64,000 nt of DNA, taken from the NCBI GenBank assembly GCA_007570785.1, contig ML660774.1, positions 11,190,476-11,254,475 on the forward strand. The letters run 5' to 3'. The translations under genes were made by a program, and so were the position numbers. Shown piece after piece: positions 46,112-57,405 of this stretch. The stretch's first letter is position 1. Each line of letters begins with the position of its first letter. The notes under the pieces were generated by a model. The model was given only the letters and a program-made list of their open reading frames with translations, ran no database searches and had not been told where the DNA came from. Source of the stretch: Antilocapra americana (taxonomy: Eukaryota > Chordata > Mammalia > Artiodactyla > Antilocapridae).

Positions 46112-46250
46112 GATGCTGTGGTGTGCGTATTAGTTGCTCAGTCATATCCGACTCTTTGCGACCCCATGGACTGTAGCCCACCAGGCTTCTTTGTCCACGG
46201 AATTCTCCAGGCAAGAATAATGGGATGGGTTGCCATTTCCTCCTCCAATG
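46112..46250 (-). mobile_element. Bov-A unit, reverse
   Basis: 'tagttgctcagtcatatccg', 'gccaccaggcttctttgtc'-like block, 'gggttgccatttcctcctcc'. This is a Bov-A monomer. Confidence 0.8.
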
Positions 46251-46254
46251 GTAC

Positions 46255-46446
46255 ACGGTTCATCACTAGTCGTGTCTGACTGCAGCCCCATGGACTGTAT
46301 AGCACACTAGGCTCCTCTGACTTCCATTATCTTCTGGAGTTTGCTCAAATTCATGTCCACTGAATTGATAATGCTCTCTAACCATCTCTTCCTCTGCCAC
46401 CCTCTTCTCCTTTCAGTCTTTCCCAGCATCAGGATCTTTTCCATAT
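46255..46446 (-). mobile_element. BovB 3' fragment, reverse
   Basis: 'actagtcgtgtctgactgca', 'aaattcatgtccactgaatt', 'cagcatcaggatcttttcca'. It ends in an A-run at 46448-46460 and sits directly after the Bov-A unit. Confidence 0.8.
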
Positions 46447-47049
46447 TAAAAAAAAAAAAAGATATCAAACTTGAGAGTAAAATAAATGACTCCATGGAAT
46501 TCCCACAGAATTACTTCCTCCGCACTCGAATCAATGGTACTAGAGTATCCCTCTTGGGAACTAGCCTGAACTCCTTCTTTCATTTCTGATTGAATGTGAC
46601 TTTGGGAAAATTAGCTGGAAGCTCGGCCCCAGGGAGATGTCACTGTTAATAAAATTCTGAGGAATTTGCTAGCTCATCATCTTCACCATAATCACAGAAT
46701 GTTAGAATTTTATGTACTAAAGCCTTCCTCTTTAGATAAACTAGAGAACAAATAGTTTGAAAGTATCTATTGAGAATTTTGCTGTTGCCCCATTAATGCA
46801 TGAGAAATCCGATCATTTATTTTATCTGTAAGTTAAATTAGTAAGGAGGGAATCTGAGCCATTCCTGATGGCAAAACTTCAAGTGGTGAAACATTTTAAG
46901 TTTTGGAACGGGTTCTATTATTTACATCATTCAAAGTTCAAAAAGTACAAAATTATATCTAGTGCAGCTTATCTTCTTCAAATTTTCTTCAAATCCTGCC
47001 CTCCAGCCACCCAGCTCCCTTCCCAAAAAGCAACCAATTTTACCAGTTT

Positions 47050-47860
47050 CTGGTATATCTTTTCAGAGACATATTATGCTACAAACAAACAATGGTATAC
47101 AATTTCCCTTTTTTAATAGAAAATACACTATTATGTAACTGTTTTGCATTTAAAAATTTGTGCACATAATGTATCTTAGAGATCATTTCATAGAAGTTTA
47201 AAGAGCTCTCTTATTCTTTTTTCTTTTTTTAAGCTTTCATAGTGTGTTAGCCACTCAGTTGTGTCTGACTCTTTGCTATCCTATGGACTGTAGACTACTG
47301 AGCTCCTGTCCATGAAATTCTCCAGGCAAGAATATTGGAGTGGGTTGCCATTTCTTTCTCCAGGGGATCTTCCCGACCCAGAGATCAAACTTGGGTCTCT
47401 CTCATTGCAGGCAGATTCTTTTTACCATCTGAACCACCAGGGAAGCCCCCAGATGTCATTTTATGGCTCTATCAGTAGTTTACCAGGCTTTTATTAATGA
47501 ATGTACTTAAAAAATCTTTTGTTTTAAAAAATGCTGAAATGGACAAGCTTCTATACACCTGCCATTTCTCACATGTGTTGTAAGATGAATTCTTACAAGT
47601 AGACTTATAGGCTCAAAGGTTATGTGCCTTTATAATTTTGTTAGGTATTGTGAATGGCCCTTGATGGAGATCATTCTAATTTACATTCATAATCTGCACT
47701 GCGACTGTCTGTTTCTCCACACTTCTGCCAACACACAGAGGGTGTCAAACTTTCTAGTCTTTGTCAATGTCAATCTGATAAGTGAAAAGCGATTTCTCAG
47801 TGTAATTTTAATTTGCATCTTTCTAATGGAGAAAAAAAATGCTAATCTTTTTCAGGACAA
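47050..47860 (-). mobile_element. Old L1 relic interrupted by a SINE
   Basis: Old L1-type pieces flank the SINE at 47241-47450: 'gtatcttagagatcatttca' on the left, and 'gctcaaaggttatgtgcctt' and 'taattttaatttgcatcttt' on the right. It is strongly diverged. Confidence 0.5.
47241..47450 (-). mobile_element. Bov-tA SINE, reverse
   Basis: 'ccactcagttgtgtctgact', 'aagaatattggagtgggttg', 'aaccaccagggaagcccc'. Confidence 0.88.
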
Positions 47861-48507
47861 AGGACCACAAATAATCATGTGGTGTTATTATCACCCTTTG
47901 TATTGTTCCTGGCATCTATAGCAGGTTAACATGAGAGTTCAGAGATCAAGACCATGGCAACATGCCCAGAACCAAAAAGGAAAGGAAAGGCAGCAGGCCT
48001 CATTTCAAGCATGTTTGCCTTGACAGAGTCTCAGATGATGTCCCTAGAAGGTAACTTCTGTTTTTATGTGAATGCAATTAGAAGCTAAGTTTCAGATTCC
48101 TCAATGGCCATAAAAGTTGCTTCTAAATACTTAGGTTTTGTTTTGTTTTTTCCCTTCAATCTATACCACGGAAAAATGAAGTAAAACAGGTTCCATATTT
48201 ATAGATATAACTAAGCCACACAACTGTAGGAGGTTGGACCAAGTCATCTGGGTCACGTGAGGGTTATAAAGATTAAATAATATGTTTAACACTAGGAGTA
48301 GTCTGCTTAGGCAGGAGGCATGTTGCTAATTAGCATATTTGCCTCATGACCTGCAGAAACAATGTTAGTGCTTTGTTTTAATTTGTGTTGTTTTTTGGTG
48401 CTTTTGCATAAGGAAGAACTATTCAATGGTGTTTAAAGCTGTATCTCTTTAAAAATAATCTCAAAGAACTGTCCTCCAGGTAATGGAATAAAAAGATTAG
48501 GAGTTAG

Positions 48508-48660
48508 GTCAGCTTAGTTTGTGCTAGCCCCTCGCTAGCTGTGTGACCTTGAGCAAATCACTTGACCTTTCTGAGCTTCCATTTCCTCACTTGAAAAGCG
48601 GAGGTAATAATCTGACCTATTTATCACCGGACCTTGTTGAAGAACTAATGGAATACTGTA
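48508..48660 (+). mobile_element. MIR SINE
   Basis: 'gctgtgtgaccttgagcaaa', 'tcacttgacctttctgagct', 'tccatttcctcacttgaaaa'. This is a good MIR 5' and core region. Confidence 0.82.
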
Positions 48661-49049
48661 CAATGAAAAGACTTTACAACAATAAGTGGCAATATATCTA
48701 TTAGTTGGTCTGATATTGACAGTATAGAAAACTTTGTAAATTACAGTTATCATCAGCTTAATTTTCAGGAAAAAAAAACCAAACCCAAACAAAAATCTCA
48801 CCTCTCTTGAAAAAAGCTTTTGGGAAATCCAAACCAGGTAACTTAACATTTCAAAGAAATTTGGGGTCAAGTTGTCTGACATTTAATAATTCAATAACTT
48901 TATTAATACATCTCTCGTAGGTGGACTAGCCTCTTTGGAAAAGCTTTGTATTTAAAATATGCCGATAAGGAAAATATTTTACAGGTCTAATAGCTATGGA
49001 TGACATTTGTTCAGTTTAGTAAAAGGGACTTAATTTGTGTTTTGAGAAA

Positions 49050-50430
49050 AGTGGGATGGGCCTCCCCCCGCCCCCGACCCGCCGCGGGCCTTTAGGAACT
49101 CTTTTGGGTTTAACCTGTACTACGCGTTCGCTAGTTAACCGCTTAGAAGCACAAAGATAATACTGATCCGGAGTCGGGACACTCTGAAGACAAAATCACT
49201 GCTGCTTGCTCGCACACCTCCGCTCAGACAATTCTGCCCCCTCGCCTCTCCCACCCGCGGCCCGTCCCGCCCCCGCGGCCCTGCCCCAGGGCTAGCGGGA
49301 AGCCCGCGAGCTCGCACGGAAAACTCAGGTGACAGGAGGGGAGCAGGAGGTAAGACCCGCCCGGCGGCCGGCCAGGTTTGGGGGCGCGGCCGAGCTCGGG
49401 TCGCCCGCCGCGGCCGCTGCGGGCCCGGCCCCGCGGCGCCGCCAGGTGCGCGGGCAGCAGCCGCGGGCCCCGCGTCGCACGTGGCAACAGGTGCGCCTCG
49501 GCCGGAGCGGGCGCCGCGGGCGCGGGGCGGCTGGGTGCTCAGCCCGGGAGCGAGAGCCGGAAGCCAGCCCGTCCGCGGAGCGAGCGCCTGCAGCCTGCGG
49601 GGCCGGCGTCTTGAGGTTCGGCCCGCGCGTCTTTCAGGTTTCCTGGGGAGGTGGGGGGCGCAGCCCCCTCGCGGCCGCCCTGCCTTTGTCTCCCGCGGCG
49701 AGGCGCAGGCCGGGGCTGCGGGCGGGCGAGGGGGCACGGGCGGCCGCGCTCGCCTATTTACAAGTTTCCCCAACTCCCCGCCCTGGCTCCACCCCCGGCG
49801 GCCCGGGAGGAGGCGGGGAGGCTGGGGGCGCCCGGACTCGGGGTTCCCGCCTGGCAGCTGCAGCGGCGGCCGGCGGCAGGGGTGGGGGACGAGCCCCGGG
49901 GTGCCCAGGTGCACGCCCGGCCCTGAGCGCACGCGGGCCTCGCGGGTGGGCCTGGCGCGCCTCCGCCGGGGGTCCGAGGGGCGCCCGCGCTCGGCGTCTG
50001 GCCCCGCGGCGCTGCGGTGAGTGCGGAGTCGGCGCCGGTGCGCGGGGGCGCGGAGGGGATCTGGGCCGGGCGGTGGGGGGCGTCCTGGGACCTCGGGTGC
50101 AGGAGCTGGGGGGAGCTGGGGAGGCTGCGGACGGCTGGTCTCACGTGGGGGCAGCGCGGCACCGAGGGAGGGGCGGATGCGGATCGCCTAGCTGTCACCT
50201 TGAAAGTGACCGAAGGCGCTCGCGGGGGAGTCAGTTTCGCAGACTGACAAGTCCTCCCCCGGAAGCCGCCCACCGGACACTTGACCCTACTGGGCCGCCG
50301 GTCTCAGCCGTCCCGCGGGGAGGTTCGCTGGGGCCCATTCTCAGCTTGGTCGATCCGGGCTGGAAATGGGGCATTCTTGGGGTTGCGGCAGTTCTCGAGG
50401 CCCTTCGCCTGGGTCTGATTACCTCCTGAT
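49050..50430 (+). promoter_or_regulatory. MTUS1: CpG island, probable MTUS1 promoter
   Basis: The base composition changes abruptly from AT-rich to extremely GC-rich with dense CpG between about 49050 and 50430, the only such region in the window. It has many GGGCGG/CCGCCC-type Sp1-like boxes and no repeats. In mammals MTUS1 (microtubule-associated tumour suppressor 1, ATIP) lies downstream of FGL1 in the same transcription direction, so a CpG island 35 kb past FGL1 fits its 5' end. The island itself is seen directly. The gene name is inference from synteny. No coding start of MTUS1 is inside the window. Confidence 0.7.
49600..50016 (+). other. MTUS1: Candidate non-coding first exon of MTUS1 (5' end undefined)
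   Basis: A near-perfect splice donor, CTGCG|GTGAGTGCGG, lies at 50016/50017 at the 3' side of the island, where a leader exon should end. The start is not visible; 49600 is only a placeholder. A second good donor, CAGGAG|GTAAGA, lies at 49349/49350 and could end an alternative first exon. MTUS1 is known to have several alternative first exons. Confidence 0.4.
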
Positions 50431-51479
50431 GTTCACATGTGCTTTCCTAGCTATTTAGAAAAATCCAATTCTCAACTCAGGTCACTTGATTAACTCGAGT
50501 CATTGGTGAACTTGGGTGTTTACCTACCTTAAAGAAACCATTCCCCTCTTCTTTTTCAGACTTGCTCTTTTGTACTAAGTTATTTATTGATTTTTGGCTT
50601 GGACTCATTTATTTTGGCGTAGGAATGAAGAGATTAATTCTTCACTTAGCCTGCATCAAGTTTCAAACATTCTAGTAACTACTGTTTGTTTTAAGGACTC
50701 CCTGTACTAGGAAGTCTGTTTTGTTTTGTTTTCTTTTCTTTGTTTTAATCAAGTCTTAGGCAAAACGGGAGATGAAAGCCATTTGTGTTCAGCCAGGTGA
50801 TAGGAATTCAATCATCGTCACATTAAACCTCGAGCCCTTGGCTGAAGGTTGAGCGTGGACGTGTTAGGCGTGGAGGCAAGATGGGAGGGGAATCTAAGAA
50901 GCAGGAGAATTTTAAAAAACGAGTCTCTCCTTCCTGGGAACCTTTGACCTTCTTAAGGAGTGTAGATACGCTCAGATAAGAGTGTGTGGTTAACCGTGAA
51001 AGGAATTACATAGTTGAAATTGCTGTTCTGTGGACTAACTTCTTCAGGGATAATTAGGGCAGGAAATGATAGGTAATTTAAATTGAAACAATGATGCCCT
51101 GTTTGTACAGTGCTTTACAATGTATAAAATGTTTTATTTTTTTCCTCAAGTACAGTATTCCATAAGTTATGCAAAGAAATAATTAGAATGTACTCTTAAA
51201 AAATACTTAGGAATGGAATTTTGTTTATATAATATTTAACATGCACCAACTTTTCTACCTATTTTTAAGATTAGCATTATGTATATGGACAAATAGTGCT
51301 GTAGAAGATCTGCATCTTTTAATTATGTATCAGTAATTCAGAGGACTATACAGTGCTGGAGTTCTTTCAGTATTTCTTGGAAGTGAAGCTGCAGTTATTA
51401 GCCTTGAACATTTAAAAAGTATGTCACTTAATAGCCCTGTTCTGTTGGCCTGGTTTGCTATGATTTCCAAGTAATGCAT

Positions 51480-52540
51480 GCTTGCAGTATAAAAATGGTA
51501 GATTCAGAAAAAGGGTAAGGATCAAATAATTCCAGCATCCAAAGATAATTACAGTATTTTCTTTATATTTGTTAACATGTAACAGATTTATTTATTACAG
51601 TTTTATAGTTTATACAAAACTGAAACTGTAGTTAGTAACTGTTGCATGATTTTTGTCTCTGCTTAACATGTGACAAGATTTCCATGTCATTACAGTTCTA
51701 TATATTATTACCGTCTACATAATATTACATTGTATAGATGTAACAATTTATGTAACCATTTCCTTATAGTTGAACTTTACATTTATTTCCAGTTAAATAT
51801 ATACTGATGCAACAAATGCAGGAGTGCTCAGTCACTCAGTCCTGTCAGACTCTTTGCCACCCCATGGACTGTAGCCAGCCAGTCTCCTCTGTCCATGGAA
51901 TTTTCCAGGCAAGAATACTGGAGTGGGTTGCTGTTTCCTCCTCCAGGGGATTTTTCTGACCCAGGGATGGAACCCACATCTCCTGCACTGGCTTCTTTAC
52001 CACTGTGCCACCTGGGAAGCCTGGTGCAACAAATAACTTCTGTAAAACTTTGTATATATCTCCTGTGCTTCCTTAGAATAGAGTCCTCTGGAAGATAGTT
52101 GATGGCCCAAAGATCTATCAATACAGAGTGACTATTGCTTTCCCCAAAAAAAAAGGTTTTACCGAAGTTTGTTCCCACGACTTGCCACTCCATGAGAGCA
52201 CCTGTGTTACTGTATTTTTGTTAATGTGGAAACTTACCCTGCAAAGGAAAAATAATTCTTGCCAGTCTTATAGGTGAACAGTGCTGTATTTAAATTTCAG
52301 CATTTAAATTTCATTTCTTTGATTCCAAATGATGTTGAATATAAAAAAAATCGAGTTTTCCATTTTTATTTCCTTTTAATTGAATGTAGTGCCAAATTTT
52401 TCTCCTGGAGATATTAGTATTTTTCTATGAATTCATAAGAGCCTTTTATAGATTGATAGTAAACTTGTGCCTTTCGTAGTGCAAATATCTCTCCCCCCAT
52501 TTTGTCTTTGTCTTATAAAGACAAACAGCACCTGCATGTA
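51480..52540 (-). mobile_element. Old L1 3' region, reverse, interrupted by a SINE
   Basis: 'catgtgacaagatttccatg', 'gtaaccatttccttatagtt' left of the SINE, and 'ttgattccaaatgatgttga' and 'gagccttttatagattgata' right of it, are old L1 patterns. The family is uncertain. Confidence 0.55.
51818..52024 (-). mobile_element. Bov-tA SINE, reverse, with 10-bp TSD
   Basis: 'gctcagtcactcagtcctgt', 'aagaatactggagtgggttg', 'gccacctgggaagcctg'. The direct repeat TGCAACAAAT lies at 51808-51817 and 52025-52034. Confidence 0.9.
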
Positions 52541-54412
52541 GTGGTTCTGACTTACAGTTCTTTCTGTACTTTAATATAGGCAAACCAGTTGACTTACTCA
52601 AAAACAAAAACGTTTAGTGCTTCTGGATCATAGGCTAAGCTTTATGTATGACAGTGGCACAAGATGACTTTTAAGAGCATTCTCCAGAATTTTCAAATGT
52701 GCTAGAATCTCCATGTCTTGGGAGTAGAGACTGTTGCAGAACAGACTGGACTGTTGATGAGGGAGAGTTGTGCATGGTATGTAACATTCAGAAGAGCATC
52801 CTTTGAAATCAGAGAGGAAAGTTTTAAGTTGCAGGCAATGAGCCTCTCAGATCTGTTCTATGATTATGGAAACTCGGCTCATGACCATTTATCTTCAGTA
52901 ATCCATTGATAGTAGTAGTATTTTGCCAGACTTCTTTTCATATCCATTATTGTTTTTTCATACTGAGTTATTGATTTGAGTCATTTCTTGATGTCTGATA
53001 AAATGTATATGTAATTAGAAAATTTTTCCAAGTTAATTTTTAATACCACTCATAGATTAAACTATTTATTCGGAGGTGGGGGTAAAACCCTTCCGATTTC
53101 TGAAACTTGAGTTATCTTGCCCTAGGATAGAAGCTTGAATATACCCTGAGGGTGTTAAAAGACCTCACTCAGACTGCTGTCCATAAAAGCCTGAGTTTCT
53201 GCCTTTCACTTCCCATCTTTTCCAGCCTAAATGATAAGCCATAGGGCCATGTATGAGTGTGAGGGTGAGACTGGTATGTGGTGTGTGTGTTTGGAGGCAC
53301 TTGAAAATGGGCCCAGACCTGGAGGTACGTGAGTCTAGAAGGAAGAGGCCGCTGCCCCTTAGCTGGCAGGTACTCGGGCACTTGGGCAGCAGTGGCTCGC
53401 AGCCTCCACAGGAGATAAAGAGAGACCAAGGGTGAGTGATCTTGCCTTGCAGGAAGAGGACTGAATGGTTTGGTATGACATTAGCCAACCTGAAATGTGG
53501 TTTAGAAAAGCCTGCTTTGATTGAGCTTCTCCAGAGTTGGCTTAGGGTATCCAGTATAACCAGGAACTCAGTTTGACTGGCAAGCTCTAAAAATTTATTT
53601 CTAAGCAAGGTTTATGAAAGATTGCCCTCGTGGTAGTTTCCTTTTTAAAATGACTTCAATATTCTTTGAAATCAGCAGTTACTACTCTTTTTTTGTGGGT
53701 AGTTATTCGTGATCTTAATGCATGACTTTTTCTTGTTCATTTGGCTCAAGATGAAAAAGACTTTTCCGTTTTGGGGATGACAGATTTGGTGGCTACTCTT
53801 GACTATGTACAATGAAGCTTCATTTTCATATACCATAAGTAATTTTGCAACTTGTGACTGCCCTGATGTCTAACTTAATACAATCAAGGTTTAAAAAAAA
53901 AGGGGGGGGTTTGCTCCACAACCTTAGAGTGTAAACAAGATTAAACCTAGTGGTATTTTGCTTAAGTAAATAGCATTCAAGCATTGTAGAAGTACCTATT
54001 TGCATATAAATCTTTGATTCCAAAGTAACTTTATTTGTTCATTAAAACTAGTAGGTTTTCCTTAGTCTTCAGTTTAAGCCCCACATTGAAGAGAAGTAAA
54101 AGTGTATTTACTTAAAGACAAACTGTATTTAGGCCTTGCCAATAGGCCCAGATCTAAATTAATAAATGTTCTTGTGTACACATTACTTACATGAGTAAAA
54201 GAAAAATCACACATCCTACCTTTAGTCTAGTCTAAAAAAGTTTATTTCACTTTGAAGTTATTAAACTATGTACAGGTAGTTTTAAAGGCAGCTAAAGTTT
54301 AAGGAGACATTGATGTCTTCAGGATTGATTCGATTCTTTGCGAGCAGTGAAGAAAGATGAAGAGTCTGTCCTGAGTTTCTCAAGTGGTAAAGGGCTGATG
54401 GTTGTGAAAAAT

Positions 54413-54495
54413 TATTGGGTTGGCCCAAATGTTCCCTTGGCTTTTTACGTTACTGCCTTACAGAAAAACCAGAGTGAACTTTTCAGCCTACCCAG
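54413..54495. mobile_element. Mariner-type MITE
   Basis: An element of about 80 bp with imperfect terminal inverted repeats: left 'attgggttggcccaaatgtt', right 'agtgaacttttcagcctacc'. It matches the layout of the short bovine mariner MITE, whose ends read TTGGGTTGGCCAAAAAGTTC. It has diverged, with no coding capacity. Confidence 0.8.
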
Positions 54496-54679
54496 TGCTT
54501 CCAGATGGTGTCATTTTGTCTGAAACTGTACAGGGTTTTGTGTTTCAGTAAGAACTGCTGAGCGGAAGGGCAGGCCTGGCCAGCCCCCCCACTGTGTGCA
54601 TACAGCACAAGGAAGAGCCAGGACTGGGAACAAAACAGCAGGGAACGGGTCAGTCCTTGAGTTAAGGAGTCCTGATTTT

Positions 54680-54905
54680 TTGTTTTTAATTATTATTTAT
54701 TTTTGACTGCATGGGTCTTTGTTGCGGGGAGCAGGGGCTTTCTCTAGTTGCAGAGTATAGGCGCTAGGAGTACAGGCTTTCATAGTTGTGGCGCAAGGTT
54801 CAGTTGCTCTGAGGCATGGGGAATCTTCCTGGACCAGGGATCGAACCCGTGTCCCCTGCATTGGCAAGCAGACTCCTAACCCCTGAAGTCCCAGGGAAAG
54901 TCCCA
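54680..54905 (-). mobile_element. CHR-type SINE, reverse
   Basis: 'tgcatgggtctttgttgcgg', 'gctaggagtacaggctttca', 'ggaccagggatcgaacccgt'. A short duplication 'gtcccagggaa' marks its head at 54887-54905. Confidence 0.84.
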
Positions 54906-55823
54906 GGGAGAGGATTTTTTTAGAGCCATTAAATTACCTCATCATTCTTTTAAATTGTGCCTTGTCAATTTATATTTAAATTAAATGCCAAGAAAACATG
55001 AGTTTTGGGTTTGAGGGCCAGTCATTCATAATTACCCGAATCTTCTGCAATGAACCAAAATATTTTAGGGCGTTTTGTGTGCTCATTTGGCATTGAGAAA
55101 GGAACCCCTCTAGGAGAGAGTCATTTATCAAAAGAGGAAGGAGGAGAGGTGAAAAAATATACATTCTTGTGTAAACTAACCTATAGCTTAACTAATGTTT
55201 ATGGCAATGTTCATCGTTGGCTGTTGGTTGTTAGCTTGTCTTCCATGCTTTTTCTGCACTGGCAACTTGCTAATATTTAACTCAGACATTATTTACATTA
55301 TCACAATTCTGAAGCAAAAACCAATATTTCTTCATCTTATTTCTGATAAGCAGGTCATACGATGTGTTTCTCATTGTTCAATGACAAATGAGAAATTCTC
55401 TTTTATGTTTATCTCATAGATTTTCTTGATAGTTGGCAACAATTAATGATATCAAGTTGCAACTGCATCTTTTAAAAACATAGTTCCCTTGGCTAGCTTC
55501 ATGGAACAAAAAATAGCAGCTGATACGGATTCAAGCAGTCTAGGAGGCAACTTTCACATGTGGACTTACCCCCTTTCCCAACCTCTGTCAAGTTGATTGA
55601 GTTATTTATCAGAATAACTGCCAGTTAAATCTCCTTGTGCTATAAAAGGTCTGTTTTTTCTTGTATAGTGAACTGCTACACTGTAGTCATTTCATTCCTA
55701 GGTAGACTATTGATTTGAACCTTATTTGTACATTTCTCCTAACTTAACTAAATTGTCCATACTTCAGATGAGAACTTCAGACATCGTCCTTGGTGGTGAG
55801 AAATCAATAAAGATGGGAGTGGG

Positions 55824-55945
55824 ACTTCCCGAGCAGTTTAGGACTCAGGACTCCCAATGCAGGGGTTGAGAGTTTGATCCCTGGTCAGAGAACTGAGATC
55901 CCACACTGGGCTAGGCATGGTTAAAATTTAAAAAAAAAAAAAAAT
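55824..55945 (+). mobile_element. tRNA-Glu-derived SINE
   Basis: 'gggacttcccgagcagttta', 'gatccctggtcagagaactg', poly(A) at 55931-55944. Confidence 0.84.
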
Positions 55946-55949
55946 GAGA

Positions 55950-56165
55950 GAGGGACTTCCCTGGTGGTACAGTGGATTAGAATCCACCTGCCAGTGCAGG
56001 AGACACAGGTTCGATCCCTGGTCCAGGAGGATTCCATGTGCTGTGGAGCAACTAAGCCTGTGTGCCACAACTACTGAGCCCAAGCTCTAGAGACTGTTCC
56101 GCAACAAGAGAAGTCACCGCACTGCAACAAAGACCCAGCACAACCCCAAATAAGTTTCAAAAAAT
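55950..56165 (+). mobile_element. CHR-type SINE
   Basis: Follows directly after the previous SINE: 'gggacttccctggtggtaca', 'gtgccacaactactgagccc', 'gcaacaagagaagtcaccgc', 'caacaaagacccagcacaac'. It is a long CHR form, typical of cetartiodactyls. Confidence 0.9.
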
Positions 56166-57093
56166 GGGAGAAATGGGTTACAAAGGGTAAATTTTTCTAT
56201 TTACCAAGAAAAAATGCACCTGTTTTATTGGATCCTCTAGTTAGACCCTATATAGAATCAGGCCATCTATATACATAGTGTATAATTAGGATTATGTTTC
56301 AATGTTAAGTGGTGGGAAAAAAGACATGAGTAACAACCCTTGCTGTTGGAATCTTAAGTTTGATTTTCTTCTGCCTCAAACCATGTATTGAGAACTTTCT
56401 ATGGGCCAAATATTGTACAGGGTAGATATGGAAAAACCAGAACTGGCCACAGTTCTCATAAGAGTCAGTTCAAGAAAGCTTCTGCCGTTGTGAAAAGGGC
56501 TGTTTTGGAAATGTTAGTAAGTTTTCAGGTTCCCAGACATGTTCTCTTGGGTCATTACCATTGTGCCATACATGGGAAATTCTGCTTACTACCTTGACCA
56601 AAGTTTGGTGGACATAAAGCTTCTTTGACATTTTTAGTTATCTGACTACTCCTGATCCTTACTGACTCTTGTTCTTTTCCTTCTTACCAAAAGATGCTTA
56701 GCACTACAGTCTGTGGTTTCACTCACTTCCTCTAGATAATCTTTTTAGTGACCCTTTCCTGTATCTTTTTATTACATCTTGTGAGCTTCTTGAGGATAGG
56801 GGCTAAACCTTAGGATGCTGGGTAAAATTGTATTTTCAATAATTATCTATATCAGCTGTAGCCTGGAGTAAATCATCCAGAGCTCTGAACTCTGATGGCA
56901 TGGGGGTTTGAAATTCTTTCTTCAGTGAGTCATAGCTACTAGGGGATCTTTTAAGCCCAATATATTAATTTCCTCAGTGCTTTTCTTGACTTTCCTCCTT
57001 GTTTTCTCCTGAGGCTCCGTTCCCTCCATTCACTGTGATACATTCAGCACAGCTCAGCCTGTGGCTTCGTGTCCCTCTGGAAGACTGTACCGT

Positions 57094-57405
57094 TAGGTTG
57101 TTGTTCAGTCGCTATGTCTGCGACTCAGCAACCCCATAGATTGCAGCACGCCAGGTGCCTTGTCCTTCGCTGTCCTGTATCCCCTGTCCTACACTGTCTC
57201 CTGGAGTTTGCTCAGATTCATGGCCGTTGAGTAAGTGATGCTATCTGACTATCTCATCTTCTGCTGCCTCCTTCTCCTTTTGCCCTCAGTCGTTCCCGGC
57301 ATCAGGGTCTTTTCCAACGAGTTGGCTCTTCGCAGAAGGTGGCCAAAGTATTGGAGCTTCAGCATCAGTCCTTCCAATGAATAGTCAGGGTTGATGGGTA
57401 AAATA
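57094..57405 (-). mobile_element. BovB 3' fragment, reverse
   Basis: 'ggttgttgttcagtcgctat', 'ctcctggagtttgctcagat', 'ggtggccaaagtattggagc'. It carries an internal insertion-like stretch at about 57160-57195. Confidence 0.88.

Noticed and set aside
49135..49932. 265-codon open frame on the minus strand
   Set aside because: It overlaps the previous one in the same CpG island, with the same low-complexity Pro/Arg/Ala composition and no recognisable protein.
49329..50429. 366-codon open frame on + strand in the GC-rich region
   Set aside because: GC-rich DNA has few stop codons by chance. The composition is Ala/Gly/Arg/Pro filler with no domain, and long frames are open on both strands at once. 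This is a CpG-island artefact.
53165..53608. 147-codon minus-strand open frame in presumed MTUS1 intron 1
   Set aside because: No start context, no family similarity that I recognise, and competing open frames on the other strand. Probably chance.
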